Shown: in pieces, positions 17,454 through 25,728 of the stretch
Layout: every line of letters starts with the position of its first letter
Position numbering within the stretch: position 1 is the first letter of the stretch
NCBI RefSeq assembly: GCF_019904295.1
Contig: NZ_CP065359.1
Span: forward strand, 2,939,001-3,003,000
Source: Ruegeria sp. SCSIO 43209
Lineage (GTDB): Bacteria > Pseudomonadota > Alphaproteobacteria > Rhodobacterales > Rhodobacteraceae
Length of the DNA stretch: 64,000 bases
Direction of reading: 5' to 3'
Translations under genes and position numbers: made by a program
The notes under the pieces: generated by a model
Told to the model about the DNA's origin: nothing
Database searches by the model: none
Seen by the model: only the letters and a program-made list of their open reading frames with translations

Positions 17454-18551
17454 ATGAGCCCGAAGACCGGAGAAATGTTGCACCTGCGCGGGAATGCGCT
17501 GAACAAGGGCGAGCCTGTGGCCCTGCCGTTGACCCAAAGCAGCATGTACCATCTGCCCGGCGCGCCGGATGGGCATGCCAGCTATGGCCGGGTCGATAAC
17601 CCGACCTGGGTGCATCTGGAACACGTTCTGTCGCATCTCGAAGATGCACCCTGCCTCAGCTTTCCTTCGGGTATGGGTGCGATTTCGGCGGCCTTGTTTG
17701 CGACGGTCCAAGCCGGGTCGCGGCTGCTGATCCCGTCCGACGGGTATTATGTGACGCGCCTTTTGGCTGATCGGTTCCTGTCAAATCTGGGCGTCTCGGT
17801 TATCGAACGCCCAACCACCGACTTTGCCGAAGGTGGCTTTGATGAATTCGATGTGGTGTTTCTAGAAAGCCCCTCGAACCCCGGTCTGGACATGCTTGAT
17901 CTGCCAGTAATCGCCGAGGCCGTGCGCGAGGCCGGCGGCATCACCATCGCCGACAACACAACGATGACCCCATTGGGCCAGCGCCCACTGGACCTTGGCG
18001 TCGATGTGGTTGTGAGTTCAGACACCAAAGCGATGGGTGGGCATTCGGACCTGTTGATGGGTCATTTAGCCAGCCGCAATCCGCAAATCATGGAGCGAGT
18101 TGAGGAATGGCGCCGCGTCTCCGGTGCGATCCCGGGGCCACATGAAGCGTGGTTGCTACATCGGGGTTTGGAGACTCTGGATGTGCGGTTTGATCGGATG
18201 TGTAGCTCAGCACAAATACTGGCTGAACGGCTGGCGGCGCACCCGGCCGTGAAACAGATCCGCTATCCCGGACTGACCGATGATCCGGCGCACACATTGG
18301 CGACGGCTCAAACCACGCGCTTCGGGTTTCTGCTAAGCATCACGCTTGAGTCCGAGACCAAAGCCGAACAGTTCATCAATAGCTGCCCACTGCTGCGTCC
18401 GGCTACATCCTTCGGCGGCGTCCACAGTTCAGCCGAGCGGCGCGCCCGTTGGGGGGATGCTGTCGATCCTGCTTTCATCCGCCTGTCCGTGGGGTGCGAA
18501 CCGGTGGACGAGTTGTGGCAGGCCATCGAGGCCAGTTTAGACGCGATATGA
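17454..18551 (+). CDS. Cys/Met metabolism PLP enzyme, cystathionine beta-lyase/gamma-synthase-like
   Basis: 365-residue fold-type I PLP enzyme of the transsulfuration family. Seen: YGRVDNPTW (cofactor phosphate contact from the neighbouring subunit), SGMGAISAALFA, LESPSNPGLDMLDL, ADNTTMTPLGQRPLDLG and the Schiff-base lysine in SSDTKAMGGHSD (Lys192). The C-terminal FGGVHSSAERRARWGDA resembles cystathionine lyases. The exact reaction (cystathionine beta-lyase, gamma-lyase or gamma-synthase-like) cannot be fixed from sequence. It is in an operon with the LOG gene, spaced by 3 bases. Confidence 0.85.
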   Translation: MSPKTGEMLHLRGNALNKGEPVALPLTQSSMYHLPGAPDGHASYGRVDNPTWVHLEHVLSHLEDAPCLSFPSGMGAISAALFATVQAGSRLLIPSDGYYVTRLLADRFLSNLGVSVIERPTTDFAEGGFDEFDVVFLESPSNPGLDMLDLPVIAEAVREAGGITIADNTTMTPLGQRPLDLGVDVVVSSDTKAMGGHSDLLMGHLASRNPQIMERVEEWRRVSGAIPGPHEAWLLHRGLETLDVRFDRMCSSAQILAERLAAHPAVKQIRYPGLTDDPAHTLATAQTTRFGFLLSITLESETKAEQFINSCPLLRPATSFGGVHSSAERRARWGDAVDPAFIRLSVGCEPVDELWQAIEASLDAI

Positions 18552-18935
18552 CTATTTCTTAGGGTCGCGCAGTTCGGGAAACACGTAGATCGGCAGCACA
18601 ATACTGCCGATCAGAGCGCCCAACCATACCAGCAAGGTTGCGGCCAATAGATTTGAGATACCGCCAATGGTCAGACCCGATGTGATCAGATCGGTGACCA
18701 GAAGGCCAACAAAGGTTACGATCAAGGCAATTCCGCCCTTCAGCGCCGGTGCCTTCTTTTCCCCCAGCTTCAGGATCAGCGGTTCGGCTATCACCTGGAC
18801 CAGGGTGAACACGACTACCACCACGATGAAGGAAATCGGTCGGATCGCAAACTCTGACAGCAGCAAACTGGCCAATAGCAGCCCGATGGCGTTCCCAGCC
18901 AGCAATGCCAGCACCGATTTGAGCCTGCGCGTCAT
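18552..18935 (-). CDS. phage-holin-IV-like small membrane protein
   Basis: 127-residue membrane protein with four hydrophobic helices (about 6-25, 32-50, 66-86, 95-115) resembling the four-TM holin superfamily IV/PF04020-like proteins that are widespread on bacterial chromosomes and not phage-derived. The loop AEPLILKLGEKKAPALKGG matches the family pattern. Start at the ATG at 18935, preceded by GGAG; a TTG at 18959 is the alternative. Its stop codon directly abuts the stop of the converging transsulfuration gene. Function unknown. Confidence 0.7.
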   Translation of the reverse strand: MTRRLKSVLALLAGNAIGLLLASLLLSEFAIRPISFIVVVVVFTLVQVIAEPLILKLGEKKAPALKGGIALIVTFVGLLVTDLITSGLTIGGISNLLAATLLVWLGALIGSIVLPIYVFPELRDPKK

Positions 18936-19092
18936 GGGGTGATCTCCGTCAATGATCAATCTGAAACATCTTGATGTTAGCAGAACTTAACAGATTTACG
19001 AGACAATTCAGCCGCCTCTACTTTTTGACCTGTTGAAATCAATTGATAAAATACATTCATCAAGGGCAAACCCCACATCGACGAGAGGCAAG

Positions 19093-20010
19093 ATGAGCGA
19101 CGATCCCTATTCCGTACTTGGCGTCGCCAAAGACGCTAGCGATGCCGAGATCAAGAAAGCCTATCGGAAGATCGCCAAAGAATGCCACCCGGACCTCAAG
19201 CCGGGCGATGCCGAGGCAGAGGCCAAGTTCAAAGCCGCTGCTGCTGCTTATGACCTGCTGAAAGACCCCGAGACGCGCAAACGCTACGACAATGGCGAAA
19301 TTGATGCGTCGGGTCAGGAACGTCCGCAGCAGCAGTATTATCGCGAATATGCCGAGGCTGCTGGCAACCCTTATCGCGGTCACGCGGCTGAACAGGACGA
19401 TATGTCCGACATCTTTGCCGAATTCATGCGCGGGCGGGGTGGATATGGACAGCGCACGCAGGAATTCCATGCACCGGGCCACAACCTGAACTACTCGCTG
19501 CAGATCAGCTTTCTTGACGCCGTTTTCGGAGCCAGCCAGAAATTGACCCTGCCAGATGGGAACCGGATTGAAGTGAAGATACCTGCGGGCATCACGACCG
19601 GGCAAACCATCCGCCTGCGTGGCAAAGGGGCCCCGGGGTACGGCGATGGGCCTCCCGGCGATGCGCTTGTGACGATCTCGGTTGCCGATCACCCGGTGTT
19701 CGACCGTCAAGGCGATGACATCCACATCACGCTGCCCATCACCATTGATGAGGCCGTTCTGGGTGGCAAGGTTCCCGCCCCTACCATCGACGGTGGCGTC
19801 AATGTCAGTGTCCCAGCGGGGACCAGCAGCGGCAAAACCCTGCGCCTGCGTGGCAAAGGGGTCAAGAAACGCGGCTCGTCCGAGCGGGGCGATCAGTTCA
19901 TAGAACTGACCGTCGCAATGCCAGACAAGGTAGACGATGAATTGAAGCACTTCATGGAGACATGGCGCGAAACCCACGGCTATGATCCGCGCAAAGGAAT
20001 GCCGTCATGA
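19093..20010 (+). CDS. cbpA: DnaJ-family co-chaperone, CbpA type
   Basis: 305-residue Hsp40 that would stimulate DnaK ATPase. The J domain is at residues 1-70 with the HPD triad at 32-34, followed by a glycine/acidic linker (about 75-135) and two C-terminal beta-sandwich substrate-binding domains containing LRGKGAPGYGDGPPGD and LRLRGKGVKKRG. It has no cysteine-rich zinc finger, which separates it from DnaJ proper. Start at 19093 with GAGAGG 5 bases upstream. Its stop overlaps the start of cbpM by four bases, which supports the CbpA assignment. Confidence 0.9.
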   Translation: MSDDPYSVLGVAKDASDAEIKKAYRKIAKECHPDLKPGDAEAEAKFKAAAAAYDLLKDPETRKRYDNGEIDASGQERPQQQYYREYAEAAGNPYRGHAAEQDDMSDIFAEFMRGRGGYGQRTQEFHAPGHNLNYSLQISFLDAVFGASQKLTLPDGNRIEVKIPAGITTGQTIRLRGKGAPGYGDGPPGDALVTISVADHPVFDRQGDDIHITLPITIDEAVLGGKVPAPTIDGGVNVSVPAGTSSGKTLRLRGKGVKKRGSSERGDQFIELTVAMPDKVDDELKHFMETWRETHGYDPRKGMPS

Positions 20011-20351
20011 GCCGCACATTGACCGAAGCCGAACTGATCGACGCCATCGCCCGCCTGACTTCGGATCGCCTGACCGAATATCTGGCCGCTGAGATCGTGA
20101 TCCCCGAGCAATCGGAGCAAGGGCTGCGATATCAGCGTATCGACGTTGCTCGTCTGGAACTGGCATGCGAACTGCATGACCAGTACGACATGGAGGCCGA
20201 TGCACTGTCGATGATGATCTCTCTGATCGACCAGATGCATGGGCTGCGCGCCGAACTGCGCGAGGTTTTGAACGCAGTCGAGGCGCAACCGGAACCGGTT
20301 CGCCAACAACTGATCGAAGTGATCGGAACAGCGCGATTCCGTCGCAGTTAA
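20007..20351 (+). CDS. cbpM: chaperone modulator CbpM
   Basis: 114-residue MerR-like protein of the CbpM family, known in E. coli to bind the J domain of CbpA and block its action on DnaK. Seen: a YQRIDVARLELACELHDQYDMEADALSMMISLIDQMHGLRAEL stretch in two parts (helical, MerR-like then coiled-coil). The ATG lies inside the cbpA stop codon (ATGA), so the pair is translationally coupled. Partner genes in the same order as in E. coli make the call firm. Confidence 0.88.
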   Translation: MSRTLTEAELIDAIARLTSDRLTEYLAAEIVIPEQSEQGLRYQRIDVARLELACELHDQYDMEADALSMMISLIDQMHGLRAELREVLNAVEAQPEPVRQQLIEVIGTARFRRS

Positions 20352-20414
20352 CGGGGTTTTGGGAGCCGGGATTTTGGCGTAGAAGGCGCCCTTGATCCTT
20401 AGCCCGGTATCCCC

Positions 20415-22073
20415 ATGACCCAGTCCAGATCCGAATTGCTGATGCCTGCGGGCAATCTGCGTAAGTTGAAACTCGCCATCCTCTATGGCGCGGATGCGGT
20501 CTATCTGGGCACACCGGATATGTCGCTGCGGACAAAGTCCGAGTTCTCGCTGGAAGAGGTGATAGAGGGGGTCGAGTTCTGCCACAACCATGGCCGGCGC
20601 GCGTACCTGACACTGAACCTGTTCTCGCACAATAAGGACATTCCGAAGCTGGACGAATACATCGACACTGTCCGCAAGGTGAAACCTGACGGGCTGATCA
20701 TCGCCGACCCCGGAGTGTTCCAATACGTCCGCGAACGCGCGCCGGAACTGCCGCTGCATATCTCGACGCAAGCCAATATCTGTTCGTGGTTGTCGGTGAA
20801 GTTCTGGCAGGATCAGGGGGCCGAGCTTGTGGTTCTGGCCCGCGAAGTCTCCTATCCCGAACTGGTCGAGATTCGCGAAAAATGCCCGGACATCAAGCTT
20901 GAGGCGTTTGTGCACGGGGCCATGTGCATGACCTATTCGGGCCGCTGCCTACTGTCGAACTTCATGGCCGAACGCGGGGCCAATCAGGGCAACTGCGCCA
21001 ATTCCTGCCGCTGGAACTATGGTTTGAAACTGCGTCTGAAAGACGGAACGCATCAGGAGCTGCGCATTACCGATGAAAACGCCGACCTATTCGAATTCCT
21101 GCTGGAAGAAGGCTGTCGCCCCGGTGATTTGATGCCCATCGAAGAGGATGATCGGGGATCCTACATCCTCAATTCCCGCGACCTGTGCATCATGCCCAAG
21201 CTGGATGAATACTTGAAGATCGGTGTCGACAGTCTGAAAGTCGAAGGGCGCGGCAAATCGGAGTATTATGCCGCCATCGTCGCGCGCGCCTATCGTATGG
21301 CCATCGACGACTATCACGCCGACCCCGAGAACTGGGACCCGAAGCCCTATATGCGTGAACTCGAAACAATCGGGAACCGCGGCTACACGCTGGCTTTCCA
21401 CGAAGGCCGCCTGACCAATTATGCACATGATTACGAACACACAGCCTCGATTGCGCAGTGGGAATATGCCGGGATCGTCACCGAGGTGACCGAGGATGCC
21501 TTTCTGGTCGAGGTGAAAAACAAGCTGGAACCGGGGGATGTATTGGATTTCGTCTCTCCGATTTCGCGCGAGACGGTTCTGCTGCGGGTCTATGACTTTG
21601 AACGCGCTCATGATGGGGCGCGGCTGAACGTTGTGCATGGCAGTACCAAAACCATGATCCGCCTTCCCTTCACCCTGTTCGATCACGAGGATATCGACGA
21701 TCTGCGCGCCCGTTTCCCGGTCTACTCCGTCCTGCGCAAAGAACGTGCCCTGACCGACGAACACTGGAGTCGCATTCGGTTTGACAAGCTGGTGCAGGGG
21801 CTGGAAACCTCAGGTCGCGACAACCCTAAGGCCTATACCCGCCGTCGTGACGAGCTGGTCGAGAAAATCGGCGAAGACGGCAATGAGCGCCGCTTCAAAA
21901 CCAATCGTATCGGAACCGAGGGATGTTGCGGCAAAGGCTGCAACGGCTGTTTGATCTTCTGGCAGGATGAGAAATACGCGCTCGCCCGCGAGGTCCTATC
22001 CAAACGCAAACAGGGTGAGCAACTCAGTCGTCAGGAAGCGACTGAGCTGAAGCTGCCTGACCCGGCGGCCTGA
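20415..22073 (+). CDS. U32 family protein, probable tRNA uridine 5-hydroxylation factor TrhP-like, with extra cysteine-rich tail
   Basis: 552-residue peptidase-U32-fold protein close to E. coli YegQ/TrhP, needed for hydroxylation of tRNA wobble uridine. The N-terminal barrel starts LLMPAGNLRKLKLAILYGADAVYLG. The signature FVHGAMCMTYSGRCLLSNFM and NQGNCANSCRW holds the conserved cysteines thought to bind iron-sulfur in U32 proteins. The C-terminal domain follows from about 330. E. coli YegQ has about 453 residues; this one carries extra C-terminal sequence with a tight cluster C504, C505, C509, C512. Single gene, start at ATG 20415. Confidence 0.8.
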   Translation: MTQSRSELLMPAGNLRKLKLAILYGADAVYLGTPDMSLRTKSEFSLEEVIEGVEFCHNHGRRAYLTLNLFSHNKDIPKLDEYIDTVRKVKPDGLIIADPGVFQYVRERAPELPLHISTQANICSWLSVKFWQDQGAELVVLAREVSYPELVEIREKCPDIKLEAFVHGAMCMTYSGRCLLSNFMAERGANQGNCANSCRWNYGLKLRLKDGTHQELRITDENADLFEFLLEEGCRPGDLMPIEEDDRGSYILNSRDLCIMPKLDEYLKIGVDSLKVEGRGKSEYYAAIVARAYRMAIDDYHADPENWDPKPYMRELETIGNRGYTLAFHEGRLTNYAHDYEHTASIAQWEYAGIVTEVTEDAFLVEVKNKLEPGDVLDFVSPISRETVLLRVYDFERAHDGARLNVVHGSTKTMIRLPFTLFDHEDIDDLRARFPVYSVLRKERALTDEHWSRIRFDKLVQGLETSGRDNPKAYTRRRDELVEKIGEDGNERRFKTNRIGTEGCCGKGCNGCLIFWQDEKYALAREVLSKRKQGEQLSRQEATELKLPDPAA

Positions 22074-22076
22074 AGA

Positions 22077-22700
22077 TCACTCTGCGACACGATACTCTTC
22101 GGGTACGTAAAACGTATAGTCCCGGTCCGCGACGGCCTCGTGGCAGACATGGCAGTAATCGACCTCTGACGCGCGAAAGCCCATCGTATCACCGAACAGC
22201 GAACCGTCCGGCATCACCATGATATAACGCCAGTCGGCTGTTTCCGGGTTGGTGCCTTCTGGCAGTTTCTCCATCACGAACAGGGCACCGGGATGGATAT
22301 TGCCCTCATCTGTGACAGTCATACTGTCTTTGGCCAGGACCGAGCCCGCAGGCAGCTCTTCGCCTTCTTGCAATGTGCCGTAATTGTGGGCCATGCGGTT
22401 CGCATAGCTGTTGACATAGCGCTGCCCATGCGTGGCCGAGATGTAGGGCGCATCGTTGAACAACGGCCAGTTCTGATAGTTTCGGATCAAGTCCATCTGT
22501 GCCGCCGCATAACCCCGCGACATGCGTCGTATCAATGACTGATAGTGTTTCTGCGCTTGCTCCTTGGTCAGATCGGCTGGGTTTTCAATCGCCAAATGCG
22601 CATCCTGATCTTTGGTCTGAGCAGATGCCGCGTGGAGAACAAATCCCGAGATCGCCAGAACAGCCGCGATACCCAAGACTTGCCGGTGACTTACAATCAT
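22077..22700 (-). CDS. cytochrome P460 family c-type haem protein
   Basis: 207-residue periplasmic protein: signal peptide (about 1-27, cut after AASA) and a cytochrome P460 domain with one haem-attachment motif near the C-terminus (YCHVCHEAVADRDYTF, CxxCH). Family members oxidise hydroxylamine or bind nitric oxide, using a haem cross-linked to a lysine; the cross-linking lysine cannot be identified with confidence here. It is a single gene, convergent with the U32 gene with 3 bases between the two stops. No ammonia- or nitric-oxide-metabolism genes are nearby. Confidence 0.8.
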   Translation of the reverse strand: MIVSHRQVLGIAAVLAISGFVLHAASAQTKDQDAHLAIENPADLTKEQAQKHYQSLIRRMSRGYAAAQMDLIRNYQNWPLFNDAPYISATHGQRYVNSYANRMAHNYGTLQEGEELPAGSVLAKDSMTVTDEGNIHPGALFVMEKLPEGTNPETADWRYIMVMPDGSLFGDTMGFRASEVDYCHVCHEAVADRDYTFYVPEEYRVAE

Positions 22701-22925
22701 ATTGTGGCCTCCCTGACTGATCAGTTCGCCTAAATGCCGCTTTGCTTCAGAAAAATGGTAGCGGCCTTAATTGGTGTTACCAGCACCGCCCCGGCAATCT
22801 CACCACCTTGTGTCTGTCGGTGAGTTCCCCATCCAGAGCGGGTCTGCGCCGAAGATACCAAATTTTGAACAAGGAAACAGCACTCAATTCATTAAGTTTT
22901 TCGCGTGAAGCCACGGCGCATGCCC

Positions 22926-24113
22926 TTAGCGGTTTAGCCCGGCTTCAGCCTCGATCTGCTTTCGCGATTTCCGGGCCCGTTCGGTGGCCGATTTTAACTG
23001 GCCACAGGCCGCCATGATATCCTCACCCCGCGTTTTGCGGATGGGTGAGGCATAGCCCGCCTGATAGATGATGTTCGCAAAGGCGCGGATACGATTGTTC
23101 GAGCTGCGCTTGTAGGGCGCGCCCGGCCATTCGTTGAACGGGATCAGGTTGATCTTGGCCGGGATGTTATGGCGCTTGATATGTGCGATCAGGCGATGTG
23201 CGTCTTCGTCGCTGTCGTTCACGCCATCCAGCATCACGTATTCGAACGTGATCCGTTCAGAATTCGACGCGTTGGGATAGCTGGCCAACGCCTGCAGCAG
23301 TTCCTCGATATTCCAGCGCTTGTTGATCGGAACAAGTACGTCGCGAGTTTCATCAGTGGTAGCGTGGAACGAGATCGCCAACAGGCATCCAATTTCTTCA
23401 GCCGTGCGCGCGATCTCGGGTACCACACCCGAGGTCGACAGCGTGATGCGGCGACGGGACAGAGAAATCCCTTCGGGGTCCATCGCGATCTTCATTGCGT
23501 CACGGACGTTTTCAAAGTTGTAAAGCGGCTCGCCCATACCCATCAGCACGATATTTGACAGCAGGCGTGTTTCATCTTTGGGCGCACCCGGTGTTGGCCA
23601 TTCCTCAAGATCGTCACGCGCCATCATGACCTGCCCGACAATTTCGGCCGCTGTCAGGTTGCGCACCAATTTCTGCGTGCCCGTGTGGCAGAAGGAACAA
23701 GTCAGCGTACAGCCCACCTGAGATGAGATGCATAGCGTTCCGCGATCATCTTCAGGGATATAGACAACCTCAACCTCGTGCCCGCCCGCGATACGGCACA
23801 GATATTTGCGGGTGCCGTCCTCAGAGACCTGACGGGTCACGACTTCGGGGATTTCAATTACGAACTGCTCGGCCAGTTGCGTGCGATAGGCCTTGGCCAG
23901 ATTGGTCATCTCACCAAAATCACGCACACCCCATTGGTAGATCCATTGCCAAATCTGCCCCGTGCGCATCTTCGCCTGCTTTTCGGGCGTGCCGTGTTCA
24001 ATTAGCGCCTCACGCAATTGATCGCGGGTCAAACCGACAAGGTTCATCTTCCCCTCGGGCAGTTTGCGGGGGATGGTCATGACGTCTTGAGTGATCGGCG
24101 CTTTGGGCGACAT
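22926..24113 (-). CDS. rlmN: dual-specificity 23S rRNA/tRNA adenine-C2 methyltransferase
   Basis: Radical SAM enzyme that methylates C2 of A2503 in 23S rRNA and A37 in some tRNAs. The cluster-binding motif [12 protein letters not shown] gives Cys135, Cys139 and Cys142. The N-terminal part (about 25-100) matches the RlmN accessory domain ([25 protein letters not shown], in two parts). The C-terminal [11 protein letters not shown] holds the methyl-carrier cysteine. Start at the ATG at 24113 (395 residues); the frame continues upstream without similarity. The 225 bases between its stop and the cytochrome P460 start show no gene or clear terminator. Confidence 0.95.
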   Translation of the reverse strand: MSPKAPITQDVMTIPRKLPEGKMNLVGLTRDQLREALIEHGTPEKQAKMRTGQIWQWIYQWGVRDFGEMTNLAKAYRTQLAEQFVIEIPEVVTRQVSEDGTRKYLCRIAGGHEVEVVYIPEDDRGTLCISSQVGCTLTCSFCHTGTQKLVRNLTAAEIVGQVMMARDDLEEWPTPGAPKDETRLLSNIVLMGMGEPLYNFENVRDAMKIAMDPEGISLSRRRITLSTSGVVPEIARTAEEIGCLLAISFHATTDETRDVLVPINKRWNIEELLQALASYPNASNSERITFEYVMLDGVNDSDEDAHRLIAHIKRHNIPAKINLIPFNEWPGAPYKRSSNNRIRAFANIIYQAGYASPIRKTRGEDIMAACGQLKSATERARKSRKQIEAEAGLNR

Positions 24114-24190
24114 TGGCGTATCTCGGTGGATTCTGGCTTGGGATGCGCCTCTATATAGGAACACACGTAAAGATCAAAAGAATTCGTGCT

Positions 24191-24568
24191 TCAATTTGCG
24201 TAACGCAACAATTCGTCAACCCGCGCCCGGCCAAGGTCAACCCGACAGGCTGTGATGGCGATCCCCGTGCCCGATCCTCCGCCGAACGAAGCACCTACCG
24301 CTTCGCACTGCGCATCGCGATAGGCCACCCACGCGTTTTGCGAGGCCTCCAGCGCAGGCACAGCGACGACCCGTCCGGTGACCTCGTCCAGTTCTTGTGC
24401 GGAGCCGAGCGCCAGCGAATAGCTGGAGTCTATCGCTGTGTTTACCCGCAATTCCATATCCGAAACACAAGATCCAATTTCCACCTGCGAACCGGCGTCA
24501 ATACACTCCATAGTTGGATCCGCAATTGCGGATATCGGAAACATCAAAAAAACAAACGCCCATCGCAT
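24191..24568 (-). CDS. LprI/DUF1311 family secreted protein, possible lysozyme inhibitor
   Basis: 125-residue exported protein with signal peptide (1-16, cut after AIA) and the DUF1311/LprI pattern: paired cysteines (Cys22, Cys33), helix ELRVNTAIDSSYSLALG, the ASQNAWVAYRDAQCEAVG motif and a final cysteine in ITACRVDLGRARVDEL. The mycobacterial namesake inhibits lysozyme; function in alphaproteobacteria is not shown. Start at 24568 with a perfect GGAGG 8 bases upstream. A short inverted repeat (24582-24599) sits just above that ribosome-binding site. Confidence 0.75.
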   Translation of the reverse strand: MRWAFVFLMFPISAIADPTMECIDAGSQVEIGSCVSDMELRVNTAIDSSYSLALGSAQELDEVTGRVVAVPALEASQNAWVAYRDAQCEAVGASFGGGSGTGIAITACRVDLGRARVDELLRYAN

Positions 24569-24581
24569 CCATCAATCCTCC

Positions 24582-24599
24582 AGACAGAGATATCTGTCT
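24582..24599. repeat. inverted repeat just upstream of the LprI-like gene's ribosome-binding site
   Basis: AGACAG at 24582-24587 and CTGTCT at 24594-24599 form 6-bp arms around a 6-base centre. The repeat starts 1 base from the GGAGG site of the LprI-like gene, so it could be an operator or a 5'-UTR hairpin. Confidence 0.4.
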
Positions 24600-24629
24600 A
24601 TCACAGATCAAGATGCGCGCCCAATCAAG

Positions 24630-24663
24630 ATGGGCCACTAAAGTAGAAACTTAAGCGGCCCAT
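24630..24663 (-). terminator. probable terminator hairpin of the small lipoprotein gene
   Basis: ATGGGCC (24630-24636) and GGCCCAT (24657-24663) form the outer stem, and CTAAAGT/ACTTAAG inside nearly completes a long hairpin. It lies 5 bases beyond the lipoprotein stop. The downstream side is not T-rich, so efficiency is uncertain. Confidence 0.5.
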
Positions 24664-24668
24664 TGTTG

Positions 24669-24839
24669 TTAGTTTACTGCTGGCGGGATGTAGCAATCTT
24701 CTGCATCCAGGGTCTTTACGGGATCTTCCGGACCACATTGCTCACCCGTTATCGGATAGGTTTCCGATCCTTTCTCACAACCTGCAAGGATCACCGCAGA
24801 CGCCATCAAGAGCACTGCCAAGTTTTTGCTTAAGTTCAT
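24669..24839 (-). CDS. small lipoprotein, unknown function
   Basis: 56-residue lipoprotein precursor. The signal sequence ends with the lipobox VILAGC (Cys at about residue 20), predicting a mature lipid-anchored peptide of about 36 residues with two further cysteines (EQCGPEDP, EDCYIPP) that could form a disulfide. Start at the ATG at 24839, preceded by GAGGAG. I do not recognise the mature part. Too short for reliable family assignment, but lipobox plus ribosome-binding site make it a real gene. Confidence 0.7.
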   Translation of the reverse strand: MNLSKNLAVLLMASAVILAGCEKGSETYPITGEQCGPEDPVKTLDAEDCYIPPAVN

Positions 24840-24969
24840 TGCCGACTCCTCAACAAATTCTGAACTAATTAGTTCAGAAAACGGGGAAGCAGGCTTTGAC
24901 ACGGATCAAGAAACACCGCTCTACGTGGCGTAAATTTCTGAAAACACACAGGATCAGACCAAACAAATA

Positions 24970-24993
24970 AAACCCCGCCGGAAAGCGGGGTTT
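24970..24993 (-). terminator. intrinsic terminator of the IalB-like gene
   Basis: AAACCCCGC and GCGGGGTTT (9-bp stem, 6-base loop). Read on the minus strand the stem ends in TTTTATTTG. It lies 22 bases past the stop of the IalB-like gene at 25016. Confidence 0.85.
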
Positions 24994-25015
24994 CGGAATT
25001 TGATCTGCTTGTGGC

Positions 25016-25549
25016 TTAGTTCGTGCAGCGCGTTTCCGCGTCTTCAATCGCGGCCGTAAAGCCCAGCAACGAGAAGGTGTCTTTGGTCTGCGTACCACGT
25101 TCCGAACGGGCGGTCAGCACCGCCTCACTTCCGCGCTTCATCGCTGTGACGATCTTGGCATCGTCCGAAGCGGTCGCAGGCCATGCCCACTCACCATCGG
25201 TGAACAGCTCGAACTCGCTGCCATCGACAACCAGATTGACAGTAGAACCAGACGCAAACGGATAGCCGCCGGTAAAGGTCACCTGCCCTTTAACCTCGGC
25301 ATTCGGGCGATAGAACACAAACAGCAGGATATCGCTGCGCCGAACGGAAACGACCCGGCCACCGCGTGTGTTCACGGTCTCTTTCGGGGCAGAAACGCTC
25401 CAGCATTCGGTTGGGTCGTCCTCGACAAACACGCTCCAGTCCGTTTTTGCAGCGACGCGATTGGTACTGGTCGCCTGCTGCGCAATTGCCGTTGTCGCCA
25501 TTCCTGCCATGCACAGGCCCGCGATTACGCGGACGAGCTTTAATCCCAT
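25016..25549 (-). CDS. invasion-associated locus B (IalB) family periplasmic protein
   Basis: 177-residue secreted protein: signal peptide (about 1-23, cut after AIA) followed by an IalB-like beta domain with KTDWSVFVEDDPTECWSVSAP at the N-terminus and a final cysteine (ETRCTN) that could pair with the cysteine near residue 49. The family is named for a Bartonella invasion factor but is common in free-living Rhodobacteraceae, so the name implies no virulence. It is a single gene with its own terminator. The divergent 179-base region to the asparaginase gene contains several hairpins. Confidence 0.7.
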   Translation of the reverse strand: MGLKLVRVIAGLCMAGMATTAIAQQATSTNRVAAKTDWSVFVEDDPTECWSVSAPKETVNTRGGRVVSVRRSDILLFVFYRPNAEVKGQVTFTGGYPFASGSTVNLVVDGSEFELFTDGEWAWPATASDDAKIVTAMKRGSEAVLTARSERGTQTKDTFSLLGFTAAIEDAETRCTN

Positions 25550-25587
25550 CGGTTCAGCCTCCTAGCCCGACCTATTACCTCATACCC

Positions 25588-25641
25588 ATCGGAAATACGT
25601 GCGAACTCTGCCGGTTCGTCTGTTCAGTTGCGTATTCCGAT
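25588..25641. repeat. nested inverted repeat in the IalB/asparaginase intergenic region
   Basis: Outer arms ATCGGAAATACG (25588-25599) and CGTATTCCGAT (25631-25641) pair with one bulged A. Inside, CGAAC (25602-25606) and GTTCG (25614-25618) form a second stem. A separate TTTCGCC-aca-GGCGAAA hairpin lies at 25671-25687. Regulatory DNA or a structured leader are both possible. Confidence 0.5.
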
Positions 25642-25728
25642 GATTGTCGACATACACACACTAACGCAGGTTTCGCCACAGGCGAAAGGGCGATTGGCAG
25701 ATTTTTGCGCATGATTGATGGGGTGGAC

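Noticed and set aside
18552..18935. Prophage remnant suggested by a holin-like protein
   Set aside because: Holin-superfamily-IV-like proteins are common chromosomal membrane proteins and no other phage gene is nearby.
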